In this document: positions 1 to 7,171 of the stretch, piece after piece | Position numbering within the stretch: position 1 is the stretch's first letter | Layout: every line of letters begins with the position of its first letter | Virus record (IMG/VR): IMGVR_UViG_3300047678_000421 | Span: 1 to 26,929 of that record | Reading direction: 5' to 3' (one strand) | DNA: 26,929 bases | Source: a virus | Program-made: the position numbers and the translations under genes | Notes under the pieces: generated by a model | The model's input: only the letters and a program-made list of their open reading frames with translations | Told to the model about the DNA's origin: nothing | Database searches by the model: none

Positions 1-1
1 G

Positions 2-1330
2 GACCGGCCGGACATCGATCCGGTGCTGCTGCTCGGCTGGATCGGCGTCGCCTATCTCGGCGGCGCGCTCGACTGGCGATCGGCGGTGACGCTGGTCGGC
101 GACAAGGGCACCGGCAAGTCGACGCTGCAGGAGGCGGTGAAACAGATCTTCGGCGACGCGCTTTTCGACCGCGCCAACACCACCGCCGCGGACATCTACC
201 AGAAGCTCGGCCACGACACGCGCCCCGTCGCCGTCGACGAAATGGAAGCCTCGGCCGACAACCGCAATCTCATGAAGGTGGTCGAGCTCATGCGCCAGGC
301 ATCGAGCGGCGCGTTCGGCGGCCGCGGCGGGTCCGACAGCAAGGGCGGTGTCGAGATCCAGATGCGCTCGGCGTTTCTGTTCTCGGCGATCAACACGCCG
401 CCGCTCCTGCCGCAGGACCTCTCCCGGATCGCGGTGTTACGTCTGCGCGAGCTGCCGGCGAGCGCCGCGACGCCGCCGGCGATCGTCGACGTCGAGACGT
501 GCGGCCGCAAGATCCTCGCGCGGCTCATGCACGAGTGGCACCGCTTTCCGAAAACGCTCGCCGCCTATCGCGAGGCGCTGGGGCAGGGCGGCCACAACGG
601 GCGCGGCCAGGACACCTACGGCACGCTGCTGGCGGCCGCCGATCTCATCCTCGGGCCGGAGCTCGCCGACGAGCTCGGCATCGCGATGGTCGACGACCTG
701 TCGCCGTGGGCGAAGCTGTTGCACGTCGACACGCTGCCCGAAGTCGGCGACGCGATCCCGAACTGGCGGGCGTGCATCAACCACCTGTTCCAGAGCCGCG
801 TGCCGGCCTGGCGATCGGGCGAACGCGCGACGGTCGGCCAGCTCCTCGACGACATGGTGAAACCATACGGGCGCGCCGACGACGATCGCGGCGTCTCGAT
901 GGAGCACGCCAAGCGGCAGCTCGCCCAGGCCGGGCTCGGCATCAGCTGGGAACGGGATCGCGGCACGCTGCTGGCGGTGCCGAACCAGTCGTCGCTGCTC
1001 GAGCAGATGTTCTTCGGCTCGCGCTGGCAGGGCGTGCCCGGCGCCGGCGGATGGTCGGAGGCGCTCCGCCAGGGGCCGCGCGACGTCTGTCTGTTCGAGG
1101 CGAAGGGCAACCGCGTCAGGATCAACGGCGTGCAGCAGCGGTGCACGCTGATCGTACTCGACCGGATCGATGAAGACCAGACAAGAGGCGAGGAGCGACC
1201 GCAGGGAGCGACCGGGAAGGAACAAGAGGCGGGGAGCGCCGGAGGCGCGACAGGGAAGTGGGAGACTGACTGGGTGACGCCGGCGCCCGACGACGAGGTG
1301 CGCGCAAGCGTGCCGGGGACGAGCCCGTGA
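2..1330 (+). CDS. Phage replicative primase-helicase, C-terminal part (5' truncated by window)
   Basis: The reading frame is open from base 2, so the true start lies upstream; the first in-window GTG (23) is probably internal. Counting from that GTG, a Walker A motif GDKGTGKST lies at residues 26-34, a Walker B-like PVAVDEME at 68-75, and a third motif SAINTPPLLPQDLSR at 121-135 resembles the sensor/arginine-finger region of phage P-loop helicases of the primase-helicase (D5/SF3-like) type. This suggests an ATP-driven DNA-unwinding role in phage replication. The C-terminal ~50 residues (from EDQTRGEERP) are low-complexity and are encoded by two tandem copies of the dispersed repeat, so the ancestral protein probably ended near residue 385. 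The stop codon overlaps a third repeat copy. The family placement is by motif only; a primase or polymerase domain, if present, lies outside the window. Confidence 0.8.
   Translation, partial: DRPDIDPVLLLGWIGVAYLGGALDWRSAVTLVGDKGTGKSTLQEAVKQIFGDALFDRANTTAADIYQKLGHDTRPVAVDEMEASADNRNLMKVVELMRQASSGAFGGRGGSDSKGGVEIQMRSAFLFSAINTPPLLPQDLSRIAVLRLRELPASAATPPAIVDVETCGRKILARLMHEWHRFPKTLAAYREALGQGGHNGRGQDTYGTLLAAADLILGPELADELGIAMVDDLSPWAKLLHVDTLPEVGDAIPNWRACINHLFQSRVPAWRSGERATVGQLLDDMVKPYGRADDDRGVSMEHAKRQLAQAGLGISWERDRGTLLAVPNQSSLLEQMFFGSRWQGVPGAGGWSEALRQGPRDVCLFEAKGNRVRINGVQQRCTLIVLDRIDEDQTRGEERPQGATGKEQEAGSAGGATGKWETDWVTPAPDDEVRASVPGTSP
1181..1258 (+). repeat. Dispersed purine-rich repeat, two tandem copies
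   Basis: Two copies, about 1181-1219 and 1222-1258, each begin ACAAGAGGCG(A/G)GGAGCG and end with GCGAC(C/A)GGGAAG. They lie in frame in the helicase gene and encode its low-complexity tail. The second copy contains the small inverted repeat GCGCC-GGA-GGCGC, a variant also present in the copy at 23235. Confidence 0.8.
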
Positions 1331-1368
1331 CAAGAGGCGAGGAGCGAGCCTTGCGAGCGACCGGGAGG
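1330..1368 (+). repeat. Dispersed purine-rich repeat, copy at helicase/HNH junction
   Basis: It starts on the last base of the helicase stop codon with ACAAGAGGCGAGGAGCGAGC and ends with GCGACCGGGAGG. The terminal GGGAGG (1363-1368) lies 5 bases before the HNH gene's ATG at 1374, so this copy appears to supply the ribosome-binding site of that gene. Confidence 0.8.
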
Positions 1369-1373
1369 CAGCG

Positions 1374-1937
1374 ATGAAGCACGTCGTCGTCGGCGCGCAG
1401 CACCAGTTCGAGGCGATCGTTTCCGACGAGGATTATCTGTTCCTGGTGAACTGGCGCTGGAGCTTCGCGCGCTCGCATCCGCGATCGGGACGCGAGCTGA
1501 TCTACGCCAGGCGGTGCGTCACCGTCACCGACTTCGAGCTCGTCGATCGCTGGGGCGGGAAGACGATCGTCACCAAGAAATTCGACCTGTTCATGCACCA
1601 CGTCGTGCTCGCCCGCATGGGCTATCCGGAGCCGCCCAGGCCCGGCTGGACGGCCGACCACATCAACACCCGCACCATCGATAACCGGCGGGAGAACCTC
1701 CGGTGGGCCTCGCCGACGTTCCAGGCGTTGAACCGCGCATCGCATCACGACCGATCGCCCGAGCACGCCCGCATGGTCGCGGAGGCGCTTCTGCGGATGG
1801 CGCCGGAGCACACGATTTCCGCTCCTCTTGCTGTCCCGGTCGCTTCGCTCCGCGCCTCTTGTGGTCCCGCGCCCGCACCCGGTGGGACGGGCGATCCCGC
1901 TCTGGCGCGGCGGTTGACGGCGGAGGAGCGGCAGTAG
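1374..1937 (+). CDS. HNH endonuclease (HNH_3 / homing-endonuclease type)
   Basis: A 187-aa protein. Residues 74-115 hold the HNH_3 signature: MHHVVLARMG with paired histidines, then DHINTRTIDNRRENLRW with the DH pair at 95-96, Asn104 and Asn108. This arrangement is typical of free-standing phage HNH endonucleases of the homing type, which nick or cut DNA using one metal ion. The start is supported by GGGAGG 5 bases upstream, contributed by a repeat copy. Residues after about 140 are low-complexity; residues 150-163 are encoded by an inverted copy of the dispersed repeat, so the active protein probably ends earlier. It sits between the replication gene and the packaging genes, a common place for such selfish or packaging-associated endonucleases. 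Whether it is mobile, or assists packaging as some HNH proteins next to terminase genes do, cannot be decided here. Confidence 0.8.
   Translation: MKHVVVGAQHQFEAIVSDEDYLFLVNWRWSFARSHPRSGRELIYARRCVTVTDFELVDRWGGKTIVTKKFDLFMHHVVLARMGYPEPPRPGWTADHINTRTIDNRRENLRWASPTFQALNRASHHDRSPEHARMVAEALLRMAPEHTISAPLAVPVASLRASCGPAPAPGGTGDPALARRLTAEERQ
1821..1863 (-). repeat. Dispersed purine-rich repeat, inverted copy in HNH gene tail
   Basis: On the minus strand this reads CACAAGAGGCGCGGAGCGAA followed by GCGACCGGGACAGCAAGAGG. It is the same family as the copies at 1181, 1330 and 25577 but in the opposite orientation, and is read through in frame as the C-terminal tail of the HNH protein. Confidence 0.75.
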
Positions 1938-1945
1938 CGTAGCGT

Positions 1946-1987
1946 TCCCCCGGTGCGTCCGGGCTCTGCCCTGGCGGGCGCGGGGGA
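1946..1987 (+). terminator. Imperfect GC-rich stem-loop after HNH gene (possible terminator)
   Basis: TCCCCC (1946-1951) pairs with GGGGGA (1982-1987), and inside it GCG pairs with CGC and CCG with CGG, with a 3-base bulge and a loop of about 13 bases. It lies 9 bases after the HNH stop codon. There is no T-run after it, so intrinsic termination is uncertain. Confidence 0.3.
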
Positions 1988-2082
1988 GTGAGACACTTGG
2001 AGGCGGTGTCTCGGCTGTGTCTCGGGCAGTGTCTCGGGGTTAAGCCGCTGGCGTCGTTGCGTGATTGGCGTTTTGAGACACC

Positions 2083-2104
2083 GAGACACCGGCAACGGTG
2101 TCTC
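2083..2104. promoter_or_regulatory. Perfect 9-bp inverted repeat formed by two heptamers
   Basis: GAGACACCG and CGGTGTCTC are exact reverse complements separated by GCAA. The centre of the heptamer array is therefore either a symmetric protein-binding site for a dimer or an RNA/DNA hairpin with a 4-base loop. Confidence 0.7.
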
Positions 2105-2163
2105 CCTCATATGCGCGCGTGTGTGTACGAGGGAAAGTAAGTGTCTCATGTGTCTCAGTGTCT

Positions 2164-2198
2164 CAAAGTAGATAATAGATAGGTAGATCAATTGTTTA
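2164..2198. promoter_or_regulatory. AT-rich patch with three TAGAT repeats (possible unwinding element or promoter)
   Basis: This 35-base stretch is AT-rich in an otherwise very GC-rich window. TAGAT occurs at 2169, 2176 and 2184, 7-8 bases apart, directly after the heptamer triplet 2141-2164. GATAAT (2171-2176) also resembles a -10 element, with transcription toward the packaging genes; no clear -35 was found. An origin unwinding element and a promoter are both consistent. Confidence 0.45.
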
Positions 2199-2274
2199 GC
2201 CCGAGACACTTCGCGAGACAGTCCGTGACAGCGGATGGCCTTGCCTGGCGCGGACCAATTAAAAATGCCCGGAT

Positions 2275-2913
2275 ATGCTGGGTTTTGGTGCCGCGATGAG
2301 CCGATCGGGGAGCTCGGAGGCATTGCGCGGCGTCCTGGCCGGCGCGGCGGCGGCGATCGCCGGCGGCGACCAGGCGGCGGATCCGGAGCCCGAGCTCCTC
2401 GGCCTGTTGCCGCCCTCGCGCAACCCGGTCGGCCACAGCGAGCGCGAGAAAGTGGCGGAACAGGTGTTGGCAGCGGGCCGGGCGCGGGGGGCAGGGCGGC
2501 CGCCCGGTGCGCAGAACCTCGCCACGCGGGACGTGAAGGAATACGTCCGCCGCCTGTTCGGCGACCCGATGGTGGAAAGCGCGCGGTGGCTCATGCACAC
2601 GCCGCAGAGCCTCGCCATCGAGCTCAACTGCACGCTCGCCGAGGCGTTTGACCGGCTGGAAAGCATCCGCCGCGACCTCAGGCGGTACTTCTACGCGCCG
2701 CTGGCGAGCGTCGACGAGAAGGGCAACACGGTGGTGCCGAACTTCGCGCTGCTGATCGGCGATCGCGCGATCGGCGCGGCGGGCGGTATCGCGCCCTGGA
2801 TGACCGATCCGGAAGTGCGCAAGGCCATCGAACTGGAACACCAGCAAGATCAAGGGGTTAGCGATACGGCTCCGGGCGTGTCGCACGAAGAAAAGTCGCA
2901 CGATGGGCAGTAA
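2275..2913 (+). CDS. Putative terminase small subunit
   Basis: A 212-aa protein encoded just upstream of the large terminase. After an Ala/Gly-rich N-terminus comes a GRPPGAQNLATRDVKEYV segment at about residues 73-90, followed by FGDPMVESARWL. This resembles the GRPxGxxN...YL...GxPLE pattern common in phage small-terminase-like proteins. The rest is mainly helical and charged, with an acidic/His tail. Small terminases recognise the packaging start on phage DNA and regulate the large subunit. The call rests on position and this motif and is moderate. The frame is closed by TAA at 2260, so the start is ATG 2275 or the internal ATG 2296; neither has a strong ribosome-binding site. Confidence 0.5.
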   Translation: MLGFGAAMSRSGSSEALRGVLAGAAAAIAGGDQAADPEPELLGLLPPSRNPVGHSEREKVAEQVLAAGRARGAGRPPGAQNLATRDVKEYVRRLFGDPMVESARWLMHTPQSLAIELNCTLAEAFDRLESIRRDLRRYFYAPLASVDEKGNTVVPNFALLIGDRAIGAAGGIAPWMTDPEVRKAIELEHQQDQGVSDTAPGVSHEEKSHDGQ

Positions 2914-3216
2914 TGGCGGATTTCAGCCATTGCTGGCGTGTTCGCCGATGATCGAAAATCAGCGGGGAACCGGGCAGGGTCGCGCGCCTGGTGCAAGGTC
3001 GAGCGAGGGGCCGGCGTCTCGCGCGCGAGGGTGCCCCCCCGTCCGCGCGGGGGTGCCACCCCCAAGGTTGCCGGCGGCCGCGTCCCCATGCGGGGGAACC
3101 CTGAGATTGGCGCCGGCGCGCCTGAGCGGCGTGACGGCGGACCTATCCATTCTCGCCGGGACCGGGCGCGGGCACCGGGCGCGGCCTCGCCCCGCCGAGC
3201 CTGGAAGGGGCGCGGG
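2914..3216. other. Structured non-coding gap before the large terminase
   Basis: The frame stays open here, but its translation is a low-complexity Arg/Gly/Pro/Ala string unlike the protein that follows, so I read it as non-coding. It contains a perfect 12-base palindrome CTCGCGCGCGAG (3018-3029). It also has C7 (3034-3040), G5 (3049-3053) and C5 (3059-3063) tracts, where the G tract can pair with either C tract, and a TCCCC/GGGGA hairpin with loop ATGC (about 3083-3096). A packaging site, a leader RNA or an attenuator are possible. No promoter was recognised. Confidence 0.5.
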
Positions 3217-4797
3217 TTGAGCGGGCTCTACGATTTCGGAACGCTCAACCAGGTGCTCGAGCAGAGCTCCGCGGCGCGCAACCTTGCCAGCTGGGATCCC
3301 GACCTGGTCAAGGCGGAGACGCTCGGCGCGACGCAGAACCTCATGCGGAGCGCCGGCCCGGTTTCCGACGCCTACATTCTCGGTGCCGATGCGTTCGCGC
3401 TCCTCAACGGCCCGGGCGGGTCGGGGAAGACGGTCGCCAGCTGCAAGAAGGCCCTCATCAGCGCGCAGCGCATGGTGCCGGTCGGCTCTCGCGACGGGAA
3501 GCCGCTGCGGCGCTACGTGCTCGGCGTCTGGCGGCAGAAATACGCAAACCTGTGGAGCGCCACCATCCCGTCGTGGTGGGAGGTGTTTCCGAAGGACCTG
3601 CCCGGATCGTCGTGGACCGGCGCCAGCCCGCGCAGCGCCCAGCACATCATCCGCTTCGAGGACGCCTTCGGCATCATCGAGCTGATCGCGATGTTCGAGG
3701 CCTTCGGCGAAAGCGCCAACCCCGAGGACCTGCTCGGCAAGCGCTTCACCGACGTCTACCTCAACGAGCTCACGACCTTCCCCGAGGAGCTGGTGGCCTA
3801 CCTGGTCGACCGCGTCGGCCGCGACCCGCCGCAGGCGGTGACGCGGCGCACCGGACGCTTCTTCGCCGACTGCAACGCGCCGGACGTGACCGATTTCGTG
3901 TTCCGCGATTTCTTCGAAACGCCGAAGCCCGGCTACCAGCTCTATCGCCAGCCCGGCGGCCGCGACCCCGGCGCCGAAAACCCGGCGATGGGCCGCGCCT
4001 ACTACGAGAACAGCGCGCGGATGAACGCGCACCGGCCGTGGTGGGTGCGCCGCATGGTCGACAACGTGCCCGGCATGTCGGTCGGCGCCGACCTGGTCTA
4101 TCCGGCCTACGACGACGAGCGGATGCTGGCGTCGGGCACGATCCCGGTCGAGAAGCGGCTGCCGGTGATCGTCGGCGTGGACGGCGGTCTCACGCCCGGC
4201 GTGATCTATTCGCAGGAAATGCCGGACGGGCAGATGCGGTGGCTGGCCGAGATCGCGATGGAGCGCGGCGGCATGGAGGAGCTGGCCCGCTCGATGCTGG
4301 CGCTGGAGGCGTGGCGCTTCAAGGACTGCGAGTTCGTCACCGACTGCGATCCGTCGATGCTCGCCGGCGAGGAAAACGACAGCGGCGTGAAGCTCGAAAA
4401 GGGCTCCGACCGAGAGCGCCTGGCGGCGGCTCTCGGCCGCAAGGTCACGGAGGCGCGGACCAACGACCCGAACGTGCGCTGGGACGCGGTGCGCGACAAG
4501 CTCAACCTCAATCTCGGTCCCGGCCGGCCGGGCTTCCTCCTCGATCCGGGCTGCAAGACCGCGCGCCGCGGCTTCCTGCAGACCTACCAGTACCGGAAGA
4601 CGCGCGGCACCAACGACCTGTCGTCGGTCGCCAAATGCTTCGAAAGCCACGTCCACGACGCCGGCCAGTACGCGGCGCTGCGCAACGGCAGCGAGGACGC
4701 CCGCAAGCGCCGCACCGACATTGCCCGCGAGCGCCAGGCGCGCCGCGAGTCCGCGCGCGGGCAGGTCGCCCGCTACAGCCCGCTGCACCGGCGATGA
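3217..4797 (+). CDS. terL: Terminase large subunit (ATPase and nuclease)
   Basis: It powers DNA translocation into the capsid and cuts the concatemer. Counting from TTG 3217 (526 aa), Walker A GPGGSGKT is at 65-72, Walker B-like TDVYLNE at 178-184, and the coupling motif ADCNAP at 217-222. The C-terminal RNase H-like nuclease shows VGVDGG at 319-324, TDCDPS at 375-380 and a terminal SHVHDAGQYAAL, matching the usual acidic triad. The frame stays open upstream to an ATG at 2938. However, that extension has atypical composition, whereas TTG 3217 is preceded by GGAAGGGG with 6 bases of spacing and gives a family-typical length. The stop overlaps the next gene's ATG in ATGA, implying translational coupling. 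Confidence 0.93.
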   Translation: MSGLYDFGTLNQVLEQSSAARNLASWDPDLVKAETLGATQNLMRSAGPVSDAYILGADAFALLNGPGGSGKTVASCKKALISAQRMVPVGSRDGKPLRRYVLGVWRQKYANLWSATIPSWWEVFPKDLPGSSWTGASPRSAQHIIRFEDAFGIIELIAMFEAFGESANPEDLLGKRFTDVYLNELTTFPEELVAYLVDRVGRDPPQAVTRRTGRFFADCNAPDVTDFVFRDFFETPKPGYQLYRQPGGRDPGAENPAMGRAYYENSARMNAHRPWWVRRMVDNVPGMSVGADLVYPAYDDERMLASGTIPVEKRLPVIVGVDGGLTPGVIYSQEMPDGQMRWLAEIAMERGGMEELARSMLALEAWRFKDCEFVTDCDPSMLAGEENDSGVKLEKGSDRERLAAALGRKVTEARTNDPNVRWDAVRDKLNLNLGPGRPGFLLDPGCKTARRGFLQTYQYRKTRGTNDLSSVAKCFESHVHDAGQYAALRNGSEDARKRRTDIARERQARRESARGQVARYSPLHRR

Positions 4798-5288
4798 TCT
4801 TCATCGACGAAAAGCATCCCGAAATCGACGATGCCATCCGGTACGTCTGCCGCAACCTGCGGGCCGACGATCGCGCCGAGCAGTTCGCGGCGCGCTTCGA
4901 CGACGACGCCGACAAGCTCGCGGCCGAGATCATCCACGACCGGCCGATCGCGCTGAAGCAATGCGTTCTCCTCACCGACGACGGGACGCCGGCGGTGGTG
5001 GTCGCGGCCTACATCGCCGGCCCGGGCCTCGCGCGGTTCCACATGTGCTCGACCGGGCGCGTGGGCGAAATCGCCCGCCAGGGGCATCGCTGGGGGCGGC
5101 AACGATTTATCCCCGCGGTGCTGGTGCCAAATGTACGCCGGGCCGAAGCGCGGATCCTCGCCAGCCACGCACTCGCCCGCCGCTGGGTTGCGGCGTGCGG
5201 CTTCATCGAGGAGGGTCTGGTGCATCGGCTCGGCAGGAACGGCGAGGACTTCGTCCAGGTGGCCTGGTTGAACCCCGATGTGCTTTAA
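4794..5288 (+). CDS. GNAT-like phage protein (T7 gp13-type)
   Basis: A 164-aa protein starting at the ATGA overlap with the terminase. The C-terminal half has the RRAEARILASHALARRW helix followed by CGFIEEG, then RNGEDFVQVAWL. This is the typical end of a GNAT acyltransferase fold, in which the helix precedes a GF-x-x-EG strand pair. T7-like phages carry a GNAT-fold protein of this size (gp13 family) in the virion gene cluster, needed for correct particle assembly. No canonical acetyl-CoA pyrophosphate loop (Q/RxxGxG/A) is obvious, so catalysis is doubtful. A free-standing acetyltransferase acting on host or phage proteins is the alternative. The gene overlaps the next one by 11 bases. Confidence 0.65.
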   Translation: MIFIDEKHPEIDDAIRYVCRNLRADDRAEQFAARFDDDADKLAAEIIHDRPIALKQCVLLTDDGTPAVVVAAYIAGPGLARFHMCSTGRVGEIARQGHRWGRQRFIPAVLVPNVRRAEARILASHALARRWVAACGFIEEGLVHRLGRNGEDFVQVAWLNPDVL

Positions 5289-5541
5289 TTCCGGATCCGG
5301 CGACGAAAGCGCCGCCCAGGCGGCGGCCGCCCGCGCCAACGAGCGCGCCGACCTCGCCCTCGAAGCCGCCCGCGAGGCGACCAAGTACGCCGGCTCGGCG
5401 CTGATCGCGCCGGCCGACAGCGAGAAGGCCCGGCGGTCCGCCGAGGAACGGCAGCGCAAGATCCTGCAGTCCGGCGGCGGCATGGTGCCGATGCCGCTCG
5501 GCAATGCGCCGGTCGCCACCCAGATGCTGTTCGGAACATAG
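5278..5541 (+). CDS. Small conserved-style phage protein, function unknown
   Basis: An 87-aa protein that begins within the last codons of the GNAT-like gene. It starts MCFNSGSG, continues as a long Ala/Arg/Glu-rich helix (about residues 12-65, coiled-coil-like), and ends in a Gly/Pro/Met-rich tail GGGMVPMPLGNAPVATQM. I recognise no domain. A short protein with an N-terminal Met-Cys and an alanine-rich helix, immediately before the portal gene, is a plausible minor head or tail-assembly protein of the T7 gp6.7/gp7.3 kind, by position only. Confidence 0.6.
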   Translation: MCFNSGSGDESAAQAAAARANERADLALEAAREATKYAGSALIAPADSEKARRSAEERQRKILQSGGGMVPMPLGNAPVATQMLFGT

Positions 5542-5554
5542 GGCGCGCCAAGAC

Positions 5555-7168
5555 ATGTCCGCCGGCGACGATATCCTACAGGCACACGAAGCGCGGGCCG
5601 CGCGGCGCGCGCCCGAGGAGGGCAAGTGGCGCGATATCGCGCGGCTGATCGCCCCCGACGACGCGCACCTCAATCCGTCCTCGACGCAAAGGCGCGAGGA
5701 CGAGGACATCTACGACGCCTCGCCGCTCTACGCCCTCGACGATTTCGCCGCCGGCGTGTTCACCCAGGCGACCAACCCGGCCAACCGCTGGTTCGAGCTG
5801 ACGCTCGGCGACAAGGACCTCGAAAAGTACGCGCCGGTGAAGCAGTGGCTCTACAGCTGCGCCTCGATCCATTTCGCGTCGCTGGCGCCGTCGGTGTCGA
5901 ACTTCTACGCGGCGGCGCCGGCGTGGTTCGCATCGCTCGGCGCCTTCGGCCTCGGCACCCTGTCGCAGGAGGAGCGCGTCGGCGAGGGGCGTATCTCCGA
6001 TCGCGTGGTGCCGCTCGGGCAGGGCTATGTCGAGCTTGACGGTGACGGCGAGCTCAGGGCCTACGACAACCGCTTCGCGCTCCGCGGCGACCAGCTGAAG
6101 CCGTTCATGGCGGCGCGCGGCGGCTCGGTGCCGGGCAACGTTCGCGACGAGGCCACCTACGTCGTGGTGCACGCCACCTACCGGAACCCCGACTACAACC
6201 CCGGCCGCGCCGGCTGGCAGTTCATGCCCTGGCGCGGCTGCTACGTCAGCCCGGACGTGCGGGATCTGCGCGTCGAGGGCGGCTTTCACGAGCTGCCCTA
6301 CCATCCGATCTTCTGGTCGCGGCGGGCGGGGCGCGACTATCCGCGCGGCGTCGGCCACCTCGTGCTGCCGGACACGGCGACGCTCAACGAAATGGAGCGC
6401 ACCCACCTGGTCGCCGGACAGTTCGCGGCCGAGCCGCCGCTGATGCTGCGCGACGAGAGCGTGCTGTCGGCCGCCGACATCGTTCCGAACGCCCAGCTCT
6501 ACGGCACCATGAGCGAGCGCGGCGAAGCGACCGCGCAGTACCTCGAGCGCAAGGGCAGCCTGCAGCTCACGCTGGCGCAGTCACAGCAGAAGCGCGACGC
6601 GATCCGAACCGCCTTCCGCTTCGGGCTGATGCAGATCCTGCGCGACCGGCCGCAGATGACCGCGACCGAGTTCCTCGGCTTCCAGCAGGAAGGCCTCGAG
6701 CTGATCGGCCCGAACCTGATTTCGATCCAGATCGGGCTCGCCGCCTTCATCGCCCGCCGGCACGGGATACTCTTGCGCGCCGGGCAGCTGCCGCCGGCGC
6801 CGCCGGAGCTCGCCGGCCGGTCGATCGGCATCGAGTATGCCTCGCCGCTGGCGCGCGCGCAGAAACTGTCGGCGGCGCGCGGCGTCATCCAGCTGCAGCA
6901 GTCGATCGAGCAGATGGCGGTGACCGACCCTTCCGCGCGCGACTGGTTCGACGCCGACAAGGCGGTGCCAATCGTCGGCGAGGCGTTCACCAACGCGCCT
7001 GGCGTGATCCGCAGCGACAAGGCGGTGGAGGATCTTCGCCGCCGCCGCGCCGCCGAGGTCTCCCAGGACGTCGAGCTCGACCGTCTCGGCAAGCAGGTCG
7101 AGATCGGCGCCACCGCGAGCCACGCCATCCAGGCCAAGACGCTTGCCGACAAGCGGGCGCGAACCTAG
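5555..7168 (+). CDS. Portal protein (podoviral head-to-tail connector)
   Basis: A 537-aa protein, essentially the length of T7 gp8. It matches the bacteriophage head-to-tail connecting protein family in overall pattern. The N-terminus has a KWRDIARLIAPD helix. It is followed by a DDFAAGVFTQATNPANRWFELTL segment, where the family typically shows a hydrophobic LAxGL..TPxxrWF motif, then a long SNFYAAAPAW..LGAFGLG stretch, and a Gln/Arg-rich C-terminal helical part. Portals form dodecamers at one vertex, through which DNA is packaged and ejected and to which the tail attaches. An ATG further upstream (5504) would add 17 residues overlapping the previous gene; ATG 5555 (MSAGDDIL) is preferred because the extra residues look unrelated. 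Confidence 0.93.
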   Translation: MSAGDDILQAHEARAARRAPEEGKWRDIARLIAPDDAHLNPSSTQRREDEDIYDASPLYALDDFAAGVFTQATNPANRWFELTLGDKDLEKYAPVKQWLYSCASIHFASLAPSVSNFYAAAPAWFASLGAFGLGTLSQEERVGEGRISDRVVPLGQGYVELDGDGELRAYDNRFALRGDQLKPFMAARGGSVPGNVRDEATYVVVHATYRNPDYNPGRAGWQFMPWRGCYVSPDVRDLRVEGGFHELPYHPIFWSRRAGRDYPRGVGHLVLPDTATLNEMERTHLVAGQFAAEPPLMLRDESVLSAADIVPNAQLYGTMSERGEATAQYLERKGSLQLTLAQSQQKRDAIRTAFRFGLMQILRDRPQMTATEFLGFQQEGLELIGPNLISIQIGLAAFIARRHGILLRAGQLPPAPPELAGRSIGIEYASPLARAQKLSAARGVIQLQQSIEQMAVTDPSARDWFDADKAVPIVGEAFTNAPGVIRSDKAVEDLRRRRAAEVSQDVELDRLGKQVEIGATASHAIQAKTLADKRART

Positions 7169-7171
7169 GTG

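Larger units (their letters stand above)
1990..2221. repeat. Cluster of GTGTCTC/GAGACAC heptamers (candidate origin iterons or operators)
   Basis: This region has no convincing gene. It holds GTGTCTC at 2006, 2017, 2029, 2098, 2141, 2150 and 2158, and its complement GAGACAC at 1990, 2075, 2083 and 2203, plus a one-mismatch copy (GAGACAG) at 2215. Copies come as direct triplets spaced 11 and 12 bases (2006-2035) and 9 and 8 bases (2141-2164), and as a direct pair 8 bases apart (2075-2089). The density, regular spacing and position beside a replicative helicase gene and just upstream of the packaging genes suggest binding sites for a DNA-binding protein. Candidates are a replication origin, an operator cluster or a packaging site. 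The sites are seen directly; the function is inferred. Confidence 0.75.

Noticed and set aside
1181-1368. Tandem repeats as part of an attachment site or transposon end
   Set aside because: No integrase or transposase gene and no target-site duplication visible; copies occur all over the window.
1990-2221. CRISPR array
   Set aside because: Repeat units are only 7 bases, occur in both orientations and have irregular 1-45 base gaps; no repeat-spacer structure.
2938-3216. N-terminal extension of the large terminase from ATG 2938
   Set aside because: Arg/Gly/Pro-rich translation unlike the family, hairpins in the DNA, and a better SD at TTG 3217.
2959-4788. Long antisense frame of about 609 codons opposite the large terminase
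   Set aside because: It mirrors a well-supported gene codon for codon in a GC-rich genome; the translation is Arg/Ala/Val/His-rich with no motifs.
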